DNA from: Sphingobacterium sp. xlx-96
Lineage (GTDB): Bacteria; Bacteroidota; Bacteroidia; Sphingobacteriales; Sphingobacteriaceae
Assembly: GCF_011007365.1 (NCBI RefSeq)
Contig: NZ_WFKM01000008.1
Location: 1-64,000 of the forward strand
Length of the DNA: 64,000 bases
Reading direction: 5' to 3'
The notes under the pieces were generated by a model, which saw only the letters and a list, made by a program, of their open reading frames with translations, did no database searches and had not been told where the DNA came from. Position numbers and translations under genes: made by a program. Positions 25,964 to 35,884 of the stretch are shown piece by piece; positions within the stretch are counted from its first letter, which is position 1; every line of letters begins with the position of its first letter.

Positions 25964-28420
25964 ATGAAAAATTGGTTTAAAGAGAATTCTTCGCATCTAA
26001 TTGTTATTGCGATCTTCTTTGTATTAGTGTTTTTTTACTTTTCGCCGGTTTGGCAAGGAAAGGCATTGTCTCAACACGATGTGATGCAGGCGATGGGCAG
26101 CCAGAAGGAGCTTTTCGACTATAGAGCTAAGGACGGTCATGCGCCTCAATGGACCAATTCGATGTTTGGCGGGATGCCTACTTACCAGATTTGGTATGAG
26201 CACACCACGAATATAACAAGTTATGTTAATCGAATCTTGACAATATTTTTCCCTTTGCCGGCAGATGTTATTTTGATTTATCTTTTGGGAAGTTATTTCT
26301 TGCTTTCTGTTCTCCGCATTAAGCCCTGGCTGGCTGCGGTAGGAGCTATTGCTATTACTTTTTCATCCTACAACTTTATTTACATTGAGGCAGGGCACGT
26401 TAATAAAGCTTATGCTATAGCCTATTTGGCTCCCATAATCGGAGCCGTTATACTCTGTTATCGGGGTAATAAGCTTTGGGGGCCGATCTTGTTAGCGGTC
26501 TTCCTTGCATTGGAGATTCGAACCAACCACGTGCAGATGACCTATTATCTTTTCATTGCTTTATTGGTTTACGTAGGATTTGAACTATACTATGCGATTC
26601 GAGAAAAACGCGTTCCTGCATTTGCGAAAGCTACAGCATTGCAGATAGGAGCGGTCGTGGTTGCAGTAGCGGTCAACGCTTCCGTTTTGTTTCCGACCTA
26701 TGAGTATAGCAAGTTGACTACACGAGGCAAGGCCAATATCGTGAAGGTAGATGAAGGTAATAAAAGTGGAGGATTGGATAAAGATTACGCTTATGCTTGG
26801 AGTCAGGGTGTGGGCGAAAATTTAACATTTTTGATTCCAAATGCTTACGGAGGAAAAACCCAAGGTGTTTTAGGTGAAGATTCGCATGTGGTTAAATTTT
26901 TTACCGGCTTAGGAGCTCCTCAGAATCAAGCATTACAGATGGCCAAAAGCCTTCCTACTTATTGGGGTGAGAAGTCATTTACTTCGGGCCCTTGGTATTT
27001 TGGGGCGGGGATTATCTTTCTATTTGTTTTAGGAATTTTTATTGTTAGAGATCGATTAAAATGGTGGATTCTTGCAGCTATTGGATTGACGGTGTTGTTG
27101 GCGTTAGGAAGTAATTTCTCTATCGTATCAGATATTTTCTTTGATTATGCTCCATTGTATAATAAATTTAGAGCTCCTGAATCTATTCTGATTATTCCAT
27201 CTATACTGATACCTGTGCTAGCAGTTATGGCTGTTCATGAACTGATAAATAAAGGTAGTGATATTGTTCAATTGGACAAGAAAGTGCTTTATAGCTTCGG
27301 AATCATTGCAGGTATCTGCGTTGTGGTTGCTTTAATGCCTAATATTCTAGCCTTTAAGCCATCAACGAACCAGGATTTTATCAGTATGTTGACCAAAGAG
27401 TTTGGTGATGCAAATCTTGCGAATCAACTATCAACAGAGCTTATAAAGGATAGGGCAGATTTAGCTTCAGCAGATGCATGGCGTTCATTGGGTATTGTAC
27501 TGGTTGTATTTGCCTTGGTTTGGTTCTTTGTTAAGAAGAAAGTCTCTGCAAATGTTCTAGTGCTTGGGATAGGTTTGATCACATTATTGGATCTTTGGTC
27601 CGTGGACAAGCGTTACTTGAACAACGAAACTTTTGTAGATAAAAGTTTGACGAAAAATCCAATCCAAGAGCGAGAAGTCGATCAGTTGATCCGGATGGAT
27701 AAAGACCCTCATTACCGTGTTCTTGATTTGACGACAAATCCGTTTTCCGATGCTAAGGCTTCTTATTTTCACAAAAATTTAGGTGGTTATCATGCTGCTA
27801 AGCTGATGCGTTTTCAAGAATTATTAGAGCACCAATTCAATGGAGCTATCAATGAAGATGTCTTAGATATGTTCAATGTCCGTTATGTCATCACTCGTGA
27901 TCCTAATAACGGAGCGGAGCGTATCCAACGCAGGTCTACAGCAGCTGGAAATGCTTGGTTTGTAGATAAGGTCACTTTCGTCAAAGACAATGCGCAGGAG
28001 ATGCAGGCGATCAGTAGTTTTGATCCAGCAAAAGAAGCATTTGTTCATGACGAGTATAAAGGAAAAGTAAATGCGGCTCGCTTAGGACGTCCAAATAATG
28101 CAGATATTAAGTTGGTCTCTTATCACCCAGACAAGTTACAATATGAGTATACGGCTCCAAATGATGTTTTTGCTGTTTTCTCAGAAGTATATTATGACAA
28201 GGGTTGGAAAGCTTATGTTGATGGAGAAGAGGTGCCTATTATACGGACTGACTACCTTTTAAGAGGTTTACAACTGCCGGGTGGTAATCATAAGGTAGAG
28301 TTTGTTTTCGACCCGCAGACGATGAAAATATCAAGTATCGTTTCTTTAATCGGATCCATCGTTTTGGTCCTAGGTTTGGGCGGAGCGATTTTTATCTCAT
28401 ACAGAAGGAAAAAGGCCTAA
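25964..28420 (+). CDS. YfhO-family polytopic membrane protein
   Basis: An 818-residue inner-membrane protein with about 12 or 13 hydrophobic helices and large hydrophilic regions, matching the Bacteroidota YfhO-like family. The first periplasmic loop has the family's F-YFSPVWQGK-LSQHD-MQ start and W-N-MFGGMPTYQI. The C-terminal region has a beta-rich domain (YDKGWKAYVDGEEVP-IRTDYLLRG) before the last helix. In Firmicutes YfhO is a GT-C-type glycosyltransferase modifying cell-wall polymers; the role here is unknown, but the fold suggests sugar transfer at the envelope. The ATG at 25964 is chosen over the adjacent TTG. Confidence 0.88.
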   Translation: MKNWFKENSSHLIVIAIFFVLVFFYFSPVWQGKALSQHDVMQAMGSQKELFDYRAKDGHAPQWTNSMFGGMPTYQIWYEHTTNITSYVNRILTIFFPLPADVILIYLLGSYFLLSVLRIKPWLAAVGAIAITFSSYNFIYIEAGHVNKAYAIAYLAPIIGAVILCYRGNKLWGPILLAVFLALEIRTNHVQMTYYLFIALLVYVGFELYYAIREKRVPAFAKATALQIGAVVVAVAVNASVLFPTYEYSKLTTRGKANIVKVDEGNKSGGLDKDYAYAWSQGVGENLTFLIPNAYGGKTQGVLGEDSHVVKFFTGLGAPQNQALQMAKSLPTYWGEKSFTSGPWYFGAGIIFLFVLGIFIVRDRLKWWILAAIGLTVLLALGSNFSIVSDIFFDYAPLYNKFRAPESILIIPSILIPVLAVMAVHELINKGSDIVQLDKKVLYSFGIIAGICVVVALMPNILAFKPSTNQDFISMLTKEFGDANLANQLSTELIKDRADLASADAWRSLGIVLVVFALVWFFVKKKVSANVLVLGIGLITLLDLWSVDKRYLNNETFVDKSLTKNPIQEREVDQLIRMDKDPHYRVLDLTTNPFSDAKASYFHKNLGGYHAAKLMRFQELLEHQFNGAINEDVLDMFNVRYVITRDPNNGAERIQRRSTAAGNAWFVDKVTFVKDNAQEMQAISSFDPAKEAFVHDEYKGKVNAARLGRPNNADIKLVSYHPDKLQYEYTAPNDVFAVFSEVYYDKGWKAYVDGEEVPIIRTDYLLRGLQLPGGNHKVEFVFDPQTMKISSIVSLIGSIVLVLGLGGAIFISYRRKKA

Positions 28421-28437
28421 CAGCAATGAACCAGTAT

Positions 28438-28473
28438 AAAACGGGCTACTTAATCTTTTAAGTAGCCCGTTTT
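28438..28473. terminator. Bidirectional terminator between the YfhO-like gene and rnhB
   Basis: A perfect 16-bp stem (28438-28453 with 28458-28473) closes a four-base loop, with A-runs and T-runs on both sides. It separates convergent genes and can serve both. Confidence 0.93.
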
Positions 28474-28500
28474 ATATATACCTCGCCTGGCCCTTGTTCT

Positions 28501-29100
28501 TTAAAGCTCAAGTTTTAATTGAGGGTCGGTGACGCGGAAGGTTTTTCTGTGGTGAATTGTATGGCCATGTGCTAATACCGCTTTACGGTGTACAATAGTA
28601 GGGTAGCCTTTATTAGACTTCCATTCATACAGCGGAAATTCGCCCGCTATACTATCCATGTATTCATCCCTATATGTCTTAGCTAATATCGATGCAGCTG
28701 CTATGGCGAGGTATTTACCATCCCCCTTTACAATGCAGGCGTGTGGTAGCGTTTGGTAAGGGATAAATTTATTCCCATCTATAATCAGAAATTCAGGCGC
28801 AATCTGCAGTGCATCAATAGCGAGATGCATCGCTTTGTAAGATGCATTGTGTATGTTTATTTTATCAATTTCCTGCGGAGTTATGATTCCGACAGCGAAA
28901 GCTAAGGCTTCCTTTTCTATTATTGGACGCAATTCATTCCTTTTCTTCTCTGAAAGCTTTTTGGAGTCGTTGAGGACAGGGTTATAATAATCTTTGGGAA
29001 ATATAACTGCCGCGGCAAAAACGGGTCCCGCCAAGCAGCCTCTACCAGCTTCATCGCAGCCAGCTTCTATGAATTCATTTTGATATTGGGATAAAAGCAT
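28501..29100 (-). CDS. rnhB: Ribonuclease HII
   Basis: Removes ribonucleotides embedded in DNA and RNA of RNA:DNA hybrids. The 199-residue protein has the catalytic acids in EAGCDEAGRGCLAGPV (Asp16, Glu17), Asp108 in LIIDGN and Asp145 in AKTYRDEYM, plus NDSKKLSEKKR and the SNKGYPT-HR motif near the end. The ATG at 29100 gives the family's usual N-terminus; an in-frame TTG at 29139 would add 13 non-conserved residues. It is convergent with the YfhO-like gene and shares its terminator. Confidence 0.97.
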   Translation of the reverse strand: MLLSQYQNEFIEAGCDEAGRGCLAGPVFAAAVIFPKDYYNPVLNDSKKLSEKKRNELRPIIEKEALAFAVGIITPQEIDKINIHNASYKAMHLAIDALQIAPEFLIIDGNKFIPYQTLPHACIVKGDGKYLAIAAASILAKTYRDEYMDSIAGEFPLYEWKSNKGYPTIVHRKAVLAHGHTIHHRKTFRVTDPQLKLEL

Positions 29101-29243
29101 AAGTTGATTGTCTGTGTAACTTATCTGTGATATCGTCAAGTTAACACTTATTTACACTACTTATTCATTTTTTTGTAGTGATATTGACGATTTTAAAAAA
29201 CTTTTACGGCTCTTTGTTGTGTAAAAGTAAACAATAATTGCTG

Positions 29244-29972
29244 ATGAATAAACTTTATATCCTTTTTCTATTTTGTTGTCCTGCTTTTCTTTTTGCACAA
29301 AAGAAAAAGAAGGAGGAGTATGTGTTTCAGCAATTAGAAAATATCGTTCTTGATGGTCAATTGGAAGAGTGGGGGGGTAAGTTGTATAATGCTGACAGTG
29401 ATTTGTGGTCTTTTGGTGTCGCTGTTCAAGGAGGAAAAGTTTATGTCGCTGTAAAGGTTAAAGACGAAATGTTGCAACGGGAAGCGCTACGACATGGTAT
29501 TTTTGTAAACCTAAGCTACAATGAAAAGAAGAAAGAAGGGGCAAAGTTATTATACCCATATGTAGATCGTGAGCGACTTAGAGCCTTAAGTCAGGATGAA
29601 GATCTGGACGTCAACAACATAAAAGCGGAGCTGCTGAAAAGTGTACGAGGCTATCAGATTTCTGGATTTAGTAAAGTAGTTGATGGACTTCTGTCGTTTG
29701 ATAATTCTTATGGAATACGTGCAAAGGCACGCTTTGAAGATGATGTTTTAATGTATGAATCTGAGGTGCCATTAGACTTAGTGAAATTTAAGAGTGATCG
29801 AATTGCCGTTCAAATAGGCGTTAATACCCAGTTTTTTCAAACGAAGAAGGTGGTCGATGCAAGTCCAAGGCCTAATAATGTAAGGGTCTATGGAGCTAGT
29901 CCTTATAAGCCGACCGTCAAGAACCCCTATAAAGAAGATACGGCGGTTTGGTTCTTTGGAAATATAAAATAG
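29244..29972 (+). CDS. Secreted protein with CBM9/DOMON-like domain
   Basis: A 242-residue exported protein of unknown function. The signal peptide (about 1-18, ending F-L-F-A-Q) is followed by a basic KKKKEE segment and a beta-sandwich with the ENIVLDGQLEEWG motif, the pattern that opens CBM9-like/DOMON domains in Bacteroidota proteins. SFGVAVQGGKVYVAVKVKD and the later VPLDLVKFK-DRIAVQIG strands agree. The ATG at 29244 is preferred over a TTG at 29238. It ends 13 bases before the outer-membrane receptor gene, so the two are probably co-transcribed and may act together at the cell surface. Confidence 0.75.
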   Translation: MNKLYILFLFCCPAFLFAQKKKKEEYVFQQLENIVLDGQLEEWGGKLYNADSDLWSFGVAVQGGKVYVAVKVKDEMLQREALRHGIFVNLSYNEKKKEGAKLLYPYVDRERLRALSQDEDLDVNNIKAELLKSVRGYQISGFSKVVDGLLSFDNSYGIRAKARFEDDVLMYESEVPLDLVKFKSDRIAVQIGVNTQFFQTKKVVDASPRPNNVRVYGASPYKPTVKNPYKEDTAVWFFGNIK

Positions 29973-29985
29973 AGAGATAATATAT

Positions 29986-32793
29986 ATGGATTTTTTTAAG
30001 AGATGGATAGCGGTTGCCGCCCTATTTATTTGTTTTTCAGCACAGGCTCAGTCCAATAAAGTGGTTCAAGGTTTCTTGCGGGACTCCTTGTCTAGACCTG
30101 TTGCAGGAGCATCGGTACAATACATCGTCGGTGCTGATACTTTGAAAACGAGCTCCTCTGTAGGAGGTATTTATACGTTTAGTAACGTAAGCGATAAACC
30201 TTTTAAAATTAGAGTCTCAAGTCTCGGGTTTGAGCCCTTTGAGAAAGGATATACTTTTGCTGCTGTGCAGGATAATAGAATGTTGGTCTCCAATATCATT
30301 TTACAAGGGATTCCCAATATGTTGGAAGAGGTTGTTGTCAATGGCGTGGTAACTGTCCAAGTGAAAGGTGACACCGTTGAATATTCCACAAGAGATTTAA
30401 AGCTACGTGAAGGATCTGTAGCCGAAGATGCCCTTAAGAAATTGCAGGGGGTAGAAGTCGATAAAGATGGTACCGTGACGGCGCAGGGCGAACAGGTAAC
30501 CCGGGTTCGTATTAATGGCAAGGACTTTTTTGGAGGAGATGTAAAGACAGCAACGCAAAACTTGCCGGCCAATATTATTGCTAAAATGCAGATCGTGGAT
30601 GATTATGGTGATATGGCTAATATTACAGGAAATAAATCGGGCGAGTCGACTAAAGTTTTGAACATACAGATAGATCCTGAATATAATAAAGGTTACGCGA
30701 CGACGCTTCGTGTTGGTGGTGGTACTGAAGAGCGTTATCAGACCACAGGAATGTTTATGGGTTTTCGGGATAAGTCGCAGGTATCTGTGTTGGGCAATAT
30801 GAATAATATGAATGCGCCATTGTTTGACTTTAATTCGATGGGTGGTGGTGCTAGAGGAAGACAAGGTGGCGGCGGTGGACGTGGTCCAGGTGGAATGTTT
30901 GGAGGGTCTGAAGGTATTACAAATGTTGGCTCTATTGGCGTTAATATCCGGCATGATTTTTCGGATAAGCTAAAAGTATATGGATCATATTCGTATGGTA
31001 GAGATGATAACAACACCATTGGTAGTTCGTATACCAATCGCTTGGCGGAAGGGATCGAGGAAGAGTCCAATGATGACAACACCAGTATCCGGGCCAATCA
31101 TCGTTTTGAAGGAAATTTAGAATGGAATATTTCGGATAAAGACTATATAAAAATTACACCACAATTGGGTTTTGGTGATAATACAGCTGATAATTTAAAA
31201 AATGTAAGGCAACTAATCGGCGGAGATTTCAGTAATTATCAAATAACAAATGAAAGTAATAAGTCTACAGCCCCTCGATATAATTTTTCTGGACTTTACA
31301 ATCGCAAGCTCAATGATAAAGGAAGAAACCTCTTCTTTAATTTTAACTACGATAATGCGGTAACAGAAACCGAGTATAATAGGGTCTTAGATCGTTGGCT
31401 AACCGATCCGGGCAATGGAGACTTGCCTGCATCCGATGTGTTTGAAAAAACATATCGCGAAGTCCAAAACAAAAGCTGGAACGCAGGAGCCTCTGTTTCT
31501 TATATCGAACCGCTTACGGAGAAGAGCAAGATTGAAGTAACGTATGATTATAACAACAACGATTACGATAATCTGAAGGCCCAACAATTGTTAGAATCCC
31601 GAGGCAGCTCCGCTTCTGGTATATTAGATTACAACTACAACTACGATTATGCTTTTGCAACACATCGTGTAGGCGCTAGTTACATGTACGATAGCGAGAA
31701 GTTGAAGTATTCTTTCGGAGCAGCTTTACAACCATCGACGTTGCGTGGAAATGCATATAATGGGGCGATAACAGAAGTAATTGATCGGAAGAACTTGAAC
31801 TTTATTCCGATAGCACGGTTTGAGTATAAATTTTCAAGACAGTCTAATTTGACTATGCAATACTCGGGAAAGTCGAACGAGCCTTCCGTTTCTCAGACAC
31901 TTCCTTTTGCAGAGACAACGAGCGAAACTTTTACTAATATCGGAAATCCCGATTTGGATCCTGAGTTCGGGCACAAGATGAACTTTAGATTTCGTTCAGG
32001 AGATTTTCAAAAGGGTAAAACATTTTTTGCGATGTTGAGGACGGAACTGACTACTGATAAAATTGTTTCGTACAACAAAACAACCCGCGTTAATGGGTTA
32101 GGTGCGGTACAAGAGGTTGGTTACGCAAATGAGTCAGAACCCGTTTATTCAATAAATTCATTCTATCATTTGGGCCGATCGTTTAAGGAAAAAACATACA
32201 ACATCATGTATGGCGGGGGCGTGTCATTTAATAAAGGTATTTCCTATCAAAATTCTGAAATAACGAATTTCGAATTTCAGAAAAATGTAAATCTGAATAC
32301 CGGCTTTCATCAAATGTTGTTCTTTCGATACAATCCTTCCGAAAATTTAGAGATCAATCCGGGAGTACGTTACAATTATACCATAACTACTTCTTCGTTG
32401 ATTGATTTATCCAACCGGAACACACAAAAGATAACGCCAAATTTGATTGGGTCGATAAACATTACGCCTACTACTATCTTTGGAGTAGACATTTCGAAAG
32501 AATTTAATAAAGGATATACTTCAAATGTTAATCCATTTATTATAAATAGCTACATTGAACAACGTCTCTTGAAGGGACAGCGTGGTACCATACGTTTCCA
32601 GGGATTTGATTTGTTGGATCAGCAGACTAATATTAATAGAACGGTGTCCGAAATATTAACGGATAGTCGTACCAATAGATTAGCGCGTTACTTTATGTTG
32701 ACCTTTACTTTCAAGTTGCAGAAGTTTTCCGGGGTAAATCCCATGGAAGACAATAGCGGAGGGCATGGTGGTATGCGTAGGCCAAGAATGTAA
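29986..32793 (+). CDS. Outer-membrane beta-barrel receptor (TonB-dependent-receptor-like)
   Basis: A 935-residue outer-membrane protein. A signal peptide (about 1-21, A-Q-A-Q) precedes a carboxypeptidase-like beta-sandwich (about 24-105) and a plug-like region with A-DALKKLQGVEVDKDG and RINGKDFFGGD. A Gly/Arg-rich loop (around 285-310: MGGGARGRQGGGGGRGPGG) interrupts an early strand. The rest is a long barrel of alternating aromatic strands of the OMP_b-brl_3 type. No obvious N-terminal TonB box or C-terminal aromatic residue was found (it ends R-R-P-R-M), so energy coupling is inferred from the family. Substrate unknown. A strong terminator follows. Confidence 0.88.
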   Translation: MDFFKRWIAVAALFICFSAQAQSNKVVQGFLRDSLSRPVAGASVQYIVGADTLKTSSSVGGIYTFSNVSDKPFKIRVSSLGFEPFEKGYTFAAVQDNRMLVSNIILQGIPNMLEEVVVNGVVTVQVKGDTVEYSTRDLKLREGSVAEDALKKLQGVEVDKDGTVTAQGEQVTRVRINGKDFFGGDVKTATQNLPANIIAKMQIVDDYGDMANITGNKSGESTKVLNIQIDPEYNKGYATTLRVGGGTEERYQTTGMFMGFRDKSQVSVLGNMNNMNAPLFDFNSMGGGARGRQGGGGGRGPGGMFGGSEGITNVGSIGVNIRHDFSDKLKVYGSYSYGRDDNNTIGSSYTNRLAEGIEEESNDDNTSIRANHRFEGNLEWNISDKDYIKITPQLGFGDNTADNLKNVRQLIGGDFSNYQITNESNKSTAPRYNFSGLYNRKLNDKGRNLFFNFNYDNAVTETEYNRVLDRWLTDPGNGDLPASDVFEKTYREVQNKSWNAGASVSYIEPLTEKSKIEVTYDYNNNDYDNLKAQQLLESRGSSASGILDYNYNYDYAFATHRVGASYMYDSEKLKYSFGAALQPSTLRGNAYNGAITEVIDRKNLNFIPIARFEYKFSRQSNLTMQYSGKSNEPSVSQTLPFAETTSETFTNIGNPDLDPEFGHKMNFRFRSGDFQKGKTFFAMLRTELTTDKIVSYNKTTRVNGLGAVQEVGYANESEPVYSINSFYHLGRSFKEKTYNIMYGGGVSFNKGISYQNSEITNFEFQKNVNLNTGFHQMLFFRYNPSENLEINPGVRYNYTITTSSLIDLSNRNTQKITPNLIGSINITPTTIFGVDISKEFNKGYTSNVNPFIINSYIEQRLLKGQRGTIRFQGFDLLDQQTNINRTVSEILTDSRTNRLARYFMLTFTFKLQKFSGVNPMEDNSGGHGGMRRPRM

Positions 32794-32808
32794 CTTCCTG
32801 TTTTTAGT

Positions 32809-32850
32809 AAAATGGCATCCAATTTTTTTAATTGGATGCCATTTTTTTTT
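32809..32850 (+). terminator. Rho-independent terminator after the receptor gene
   Basis: A perfect 16-bp stem (32809-32824 with 32830-32845) with a T5 loop and a further T-run ends the CBM9-like/receptor operon 16 bases after the stop. Confidence 0.93.
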
Positions 32851-32923
32851 AACACCTTTTTAAGGTCTGTTTCTAATGGAAAGCTCTAGGGATTGAGGGT
32901 ATCAGTTTCTGTATTTTATTGTG

Positions 32924-32931
32924 TAGCTTTG
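32924..32931 (+). promoter_or_regulatory. Putative -7 box (TAGCTTTG) of the M16 peptidase gene
   Basis: TAGCTTTG matches TAnnTTTG, 24 bases before the ATG at 32956 and after the terminator of the previous operon. The -33 element is unclear (TTTC at 32906). Confidence 0.45.
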
Positions 32932-32955
32932 CATTCATTATTAAAATCCATCTGA

Positions 32956-34188
32956 ATGAAGGAGTACAATCTTATCCAACTGGATAATGGTATACGCGTC
33001 TTGTTGCATTTTCAAAAGTCAGTTATAACGCATAGCTGTATTGTGGTAAATACAGGCTCAAGGCACGAGAAAGAGGGTAAGTTTGGAATGGCTCATTTTA
33101 TTGAACATCTAGTTTTTAAAAGAACGGAAAAGCGGTCAACAAATCAGATTCTCAATCGTTTGGAGCAAGTGGGGGGCGATTTGAATGCTTATACCACCAA
33201 GGAGTATACGTGCTTGCACGCCTCTTTTTTAAATCCTTACTTGGAGCGCGCTTTGGACTTATTTGAAGATGTGTTATTTCATTCTACGTTTCCAGAAACA
33301 GAAATAGAGAAAGAAAGAGGTGTGATTTTAGACGAGATAGCTTCTTATTTGGATAGCCCCGAAGAGTCTATTATGGACGATTTTGAAGATCTCCTATTTC
33401 AAGGATCAGGGCTTGGACACAATATCTTAGGGGTAGAAGATGATCTGAAGTCTATAACCAAATCAGACATCATCCAATTTATGGAGGAAAGCTACAATAC
33501 TTCGGAGATTGTTATCGCTATTTCTGGAGATTATACCTTGGCACAGGTAAAGCGACAGGCAGAACGTATCTTTGGGAAGATTAAAGCCAATATTTTGCCA
33601 ACGCCAGTACAGGTGGTTCCTGCTGTAGCCAATATTAATGAAGTGATCGAGAAACCTATTAATCAAGCTCATTATATGTTGGGCGGGCAGGCATTCGGTG
33701 TATATGATGAACGAAAAACGGCTCTCTTATTACTGAATAATATGTTGGGAGGTTACGGAATGAGTTCTATACTCAATCTTGGGATACGAGAGAAGTATGG
33801 AATCGCTTATACGATAGAGTCTAATTTTACGATGTACAAGGATACAGGAAGTGTTAGTATCTACCTAGGGACAGATGAAGAAAAGCTAGATCGAGCAGTC
33901 TCACTTGTGTTTAAAGAATTGAATAAGTTAAAGAGCGCTCCTATTTCAGCGTATCAATTGACAAGGGCAAAGCAGAAGTTTAAGGGACAGATAGCATTGG
34001 CCGAGGAAAATCGAATGAGTATGATTATTGCAGAGGCAAAGAATATCATCGATTATGGCCGTGTCATCTCTTTGAAGGATGTCGTGGATAGTATTGACAA
34101 AGTACGATCAGAAGATTTATTCGAACTTTCAAGTATTTTCTTTGCAGAAGATCGACTCGTATCGCTTAAATTCGTTCCCGAGAAATAG
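32956..34188 (+). CDS. M16-family zinc peptidase (processing-peptidase-like)
   Basis: A 410-residue insulinase/pitrilysin-family protein. The inverted zinc motif H-x-x-E-H is at residues 47-51 (HFIEH) and the third ligand Glu is in LDEIASYLD (residue 127), so it should be catalytically active. The C-terminal half has the second M16 domain, with GGYGMSS-LNLGIREKYGIAY. This single-chain 410-residue form resembles bacterial YmxG-type peptidases. No signal peptide is seen, so it is probably cytosolic. It precedes fabD by 44 bases; the link may be only positional. Confidence 0.95.
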   Translation: MKEYNLIQLDNGIRVLLHFQKSVITHSCIVVNTGSRHEKEGKFGMAHFIEHLVFKRTEKRSTNQILNRLEQVGGDLNAYTTKEYTCLHASFLNPYLERALDLFEDVLFHSTFPETEIEKERGVILDEIASYLDSPEESIMDDFEDLLFQGSGLGHNILGVEDDLKSITKSDIIQFMEESYNTSEIVIAISGDYTLAQVKRQAERIFGKIKANILPTPVQVVPAVANINEVIEKPINQAHYMLGGQAFGVYDERKTALLLLNNMLGGYGMSSILNLGIREKYGIAYTIESNFTMYKDTGSVSIYLGTDEEKLDRAVSLVFKELNKLKSAPISAYQLTRAKQKFKGQIALAEENRMSMIIAEAKNIIDYGRVISLKDVVDSIDKVRSEDLFELSSIFFAEDRLVSLKFVPEK

Positions 34189-34232
34189 AGTTTTAAATGA
34201 GTTAATGACAATTGAAAATCAAATAAATACAT

Positions 34233-35120
34233 ATGAACACAGCTTATATTTTTCCAGGACAGGGCGCTCAATTCGTAGGAATGGGACAAGATCTGTACAA
34301 CCTGAATGCAGAAACAAAGGCGCTCTTTGAAAAAGCAAATGATATTCTAGGCTTTCGTATTACCGATATCATGTTTCAAGGAACTGACGAAGACCTTAAA
34401 CAGACCAACGTCACACAGCCAGCTATATTTTTACATTCCGTAATTCTTGCCAAAGCTTTGGGAGCTTCCTTTAACCCGTCTATGGTTGCAGGGCACTCGT
34501 TAGGCGAGTTTTCCGCTTTGGTTGCAGCAAATGCGTTATCGTTTGAAGACGGTTTAAAGTTGGTGTCGCAACGTGCTAATGCTATGCAGAAGGCATGTGA
34601 GATTGAGCCATCCACAATGGCAGCCATATTAGGACTAGAAGATGAGGTTGTGGAGCGGATCTGTGCACAGATTGAAGACATCGTAGTACCCGCAAACTAT
34701 AACTGTCCGGGACAGTTGGTGATTTCAGGATCGATTGTAGGGGTAGATAAAGCCTGTGTGTTGTTGACAGAAGCAGGAGCAAAAAGAGCCCTTAAGCTAA
34801 ATGTAGGAGGAGCATTTCATTCGCCATTAATGGAGCCTGCGAAGGTGGAATTACAGGCAGCAATCGAAGCAACAACGATTAATGTTCCTGTATGTCCTAT
34901 ATATCAAAATGTGGATGCAAAAGCGTATACAAATCCTGCTCAGATTAAAGAAAATCTTATCGCGCAGTTGACTGGAGCAGTAAGATGGACACAGACCGTT
35001 CAGCATATGTTAGCGGATGGTGCAGAAGCATTTGTTGAAGTTGGTCCAGGTAATGTATTGCAAGGTTTGGTTAAAAAAGTGGATAGACAAGCGCAAACTT
35101 CATCCGCGACTATCGGGTAA
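34233..35120 (+). CDS. fabD: Malonyl-CoA:ACP transacylase
   Basis: Loads malonate onto acyl carrier protein to feed fatty-acid elongation in the cytosol. The 295-residue protein starts with YIFPGQGAQFVGMG. It has the nucleophile Ser89 in GHSLGE, the catalytic His in GAFHSPLM (about residue 199), and the late VEVGPGNVLQGL motif. Length is normal. It converges with the RDD gene, leaving six bases. No other fab gene is in the window. Confidence 0.97.
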   Translation: MNTAYIFPGQGAQFVGMGQDLYNLNAETKALFEKANDILGFRITDIMFQGTDEDLKQTNVTQPAIFLHSVILAKALGASFNPSMVAGHSLGEFSALVAANALSFEDGLKLVSQRANAMQKACEIEPSTMAAILGLEDEVVERICAQIEDIVVPANYNCPGQLVISGSIVGVDKACVLLTEAGAKRALKLNVGGAFHSPLMEPAKVELQAAIEATTINVPVCPIYQNVDAKAYTNPAQIKENLIAQLTGAVRWTQTVQHMLADGAEAFVEVGPGNVLQGLVKKVDRQAQTSSATIG

Positions 35121-35126
35121 TAGTTA

Positions 35127-35855
35127 CTACTGTTCTTTGAACATGTAGTAATGATCTTGGATTACCTGAGTTATAAAGTCCTCTGGGTGTACTTGAGCTT
35201 TTACACCCAGTAGGATTTCCAGTTTAGCGGCCAGTACCTGGATAATTCTATAATTCTTCCTGCGAAACCCCATTTGATAGAGTTCTTTTATATCGTTAAG
35301 GTCTACATCTGTTAGCTTGATTACTTCAGGGTAGACGATTTGGTGAGTAGTTGTAATTTCTTCAAATAGAGTTTCTTTCAGATTTATGTCTTCTTTGATA
35401 CTGATTACAGTGGTATCTGCTGCCATATCCCCAATACGTTGGCTTTTTGAGGAAAGTATAATACTTGTAAGACCTAGTCCTCCCATACTGATAAATATGT
35501 CGATTGCATTGCAAACCCAACGTATGAAATACTGATAAAACGTGGCGCGTGTACCGTCTATTTTGACTACTTTGATTTTCATGATTCGTTTTCCTATTGT
35601 TTGCCCCTCCATCAAGGTTTCTAAAACAAGCGGATATAGGAATATTGGCAACGTTGCTAATGAGGCGACACCCCAACTTAACCAAGCATCCCCGGAATTA
35701 AATACGTCCGACTTGGCTAACAATGTAAATGCTAAAATGGCATATAGTATCATAACGCCATAATCTAGGCCAAATGCGATACAACGGGACCCGACAGAAG
35801 CGAGTCTGTATTCAAAATTTACATTCTGTGGCGTATTAATTAATAGCTTATTCAT
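35127..35855 (-). CDS. RDD-domain membrane protein
   Basis: A 242-residue membrane protein. The RDD domain covers about residues 10-150, beginning with a YRLASVGSR-IAFGLDYG motif (the R-D pair) and continuing through helices near 28-50, 60-82 and 125-145, with G-TIGKRIMKIKVV between. The C-terminal 90 residues are cytosolic and charged. RDD proteins are transporter-like or accessory membrane proteins of uncertain role. It is divergent from the SpoIIM/DUF58 operon, and this pairing recurs in Bacteroidota as I recall, so it probably belongs functionally to that cluster. Confidence 0.88.
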   Translation of the reverse strand: MNKLLINTPQNVNFEYRLASVGSRCIAFGLDYGVMILYAILAFTLLAKSDVFNSGDAWLSWGVASLATLPIFLYPLVLETLMEGQTIGKRIMKIKVVKIDGTRATFYQYFIRWVCNAIDIFISMGGLGLTSIILSSKSQRIGDMAADTTVISIKEDINLKETLFEEITTTHQIVYPEVIKLTDVDLNDIKELYQMGFRRKNYRIIQVLAAKLEILLGVKAQVHPEDFITQVIQDHYYMFKEQ

Positions 35856-35884
35856 TGTTCTATTACAGATCGTTTCCTATTAAT

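Noticed and set aside
30403-30954. 183-codon minus-strand open frame inside the receptor gene
   Set aside because: It is antisense to the plug and Gly-rich region; the product is low-complexity and has no supported start.
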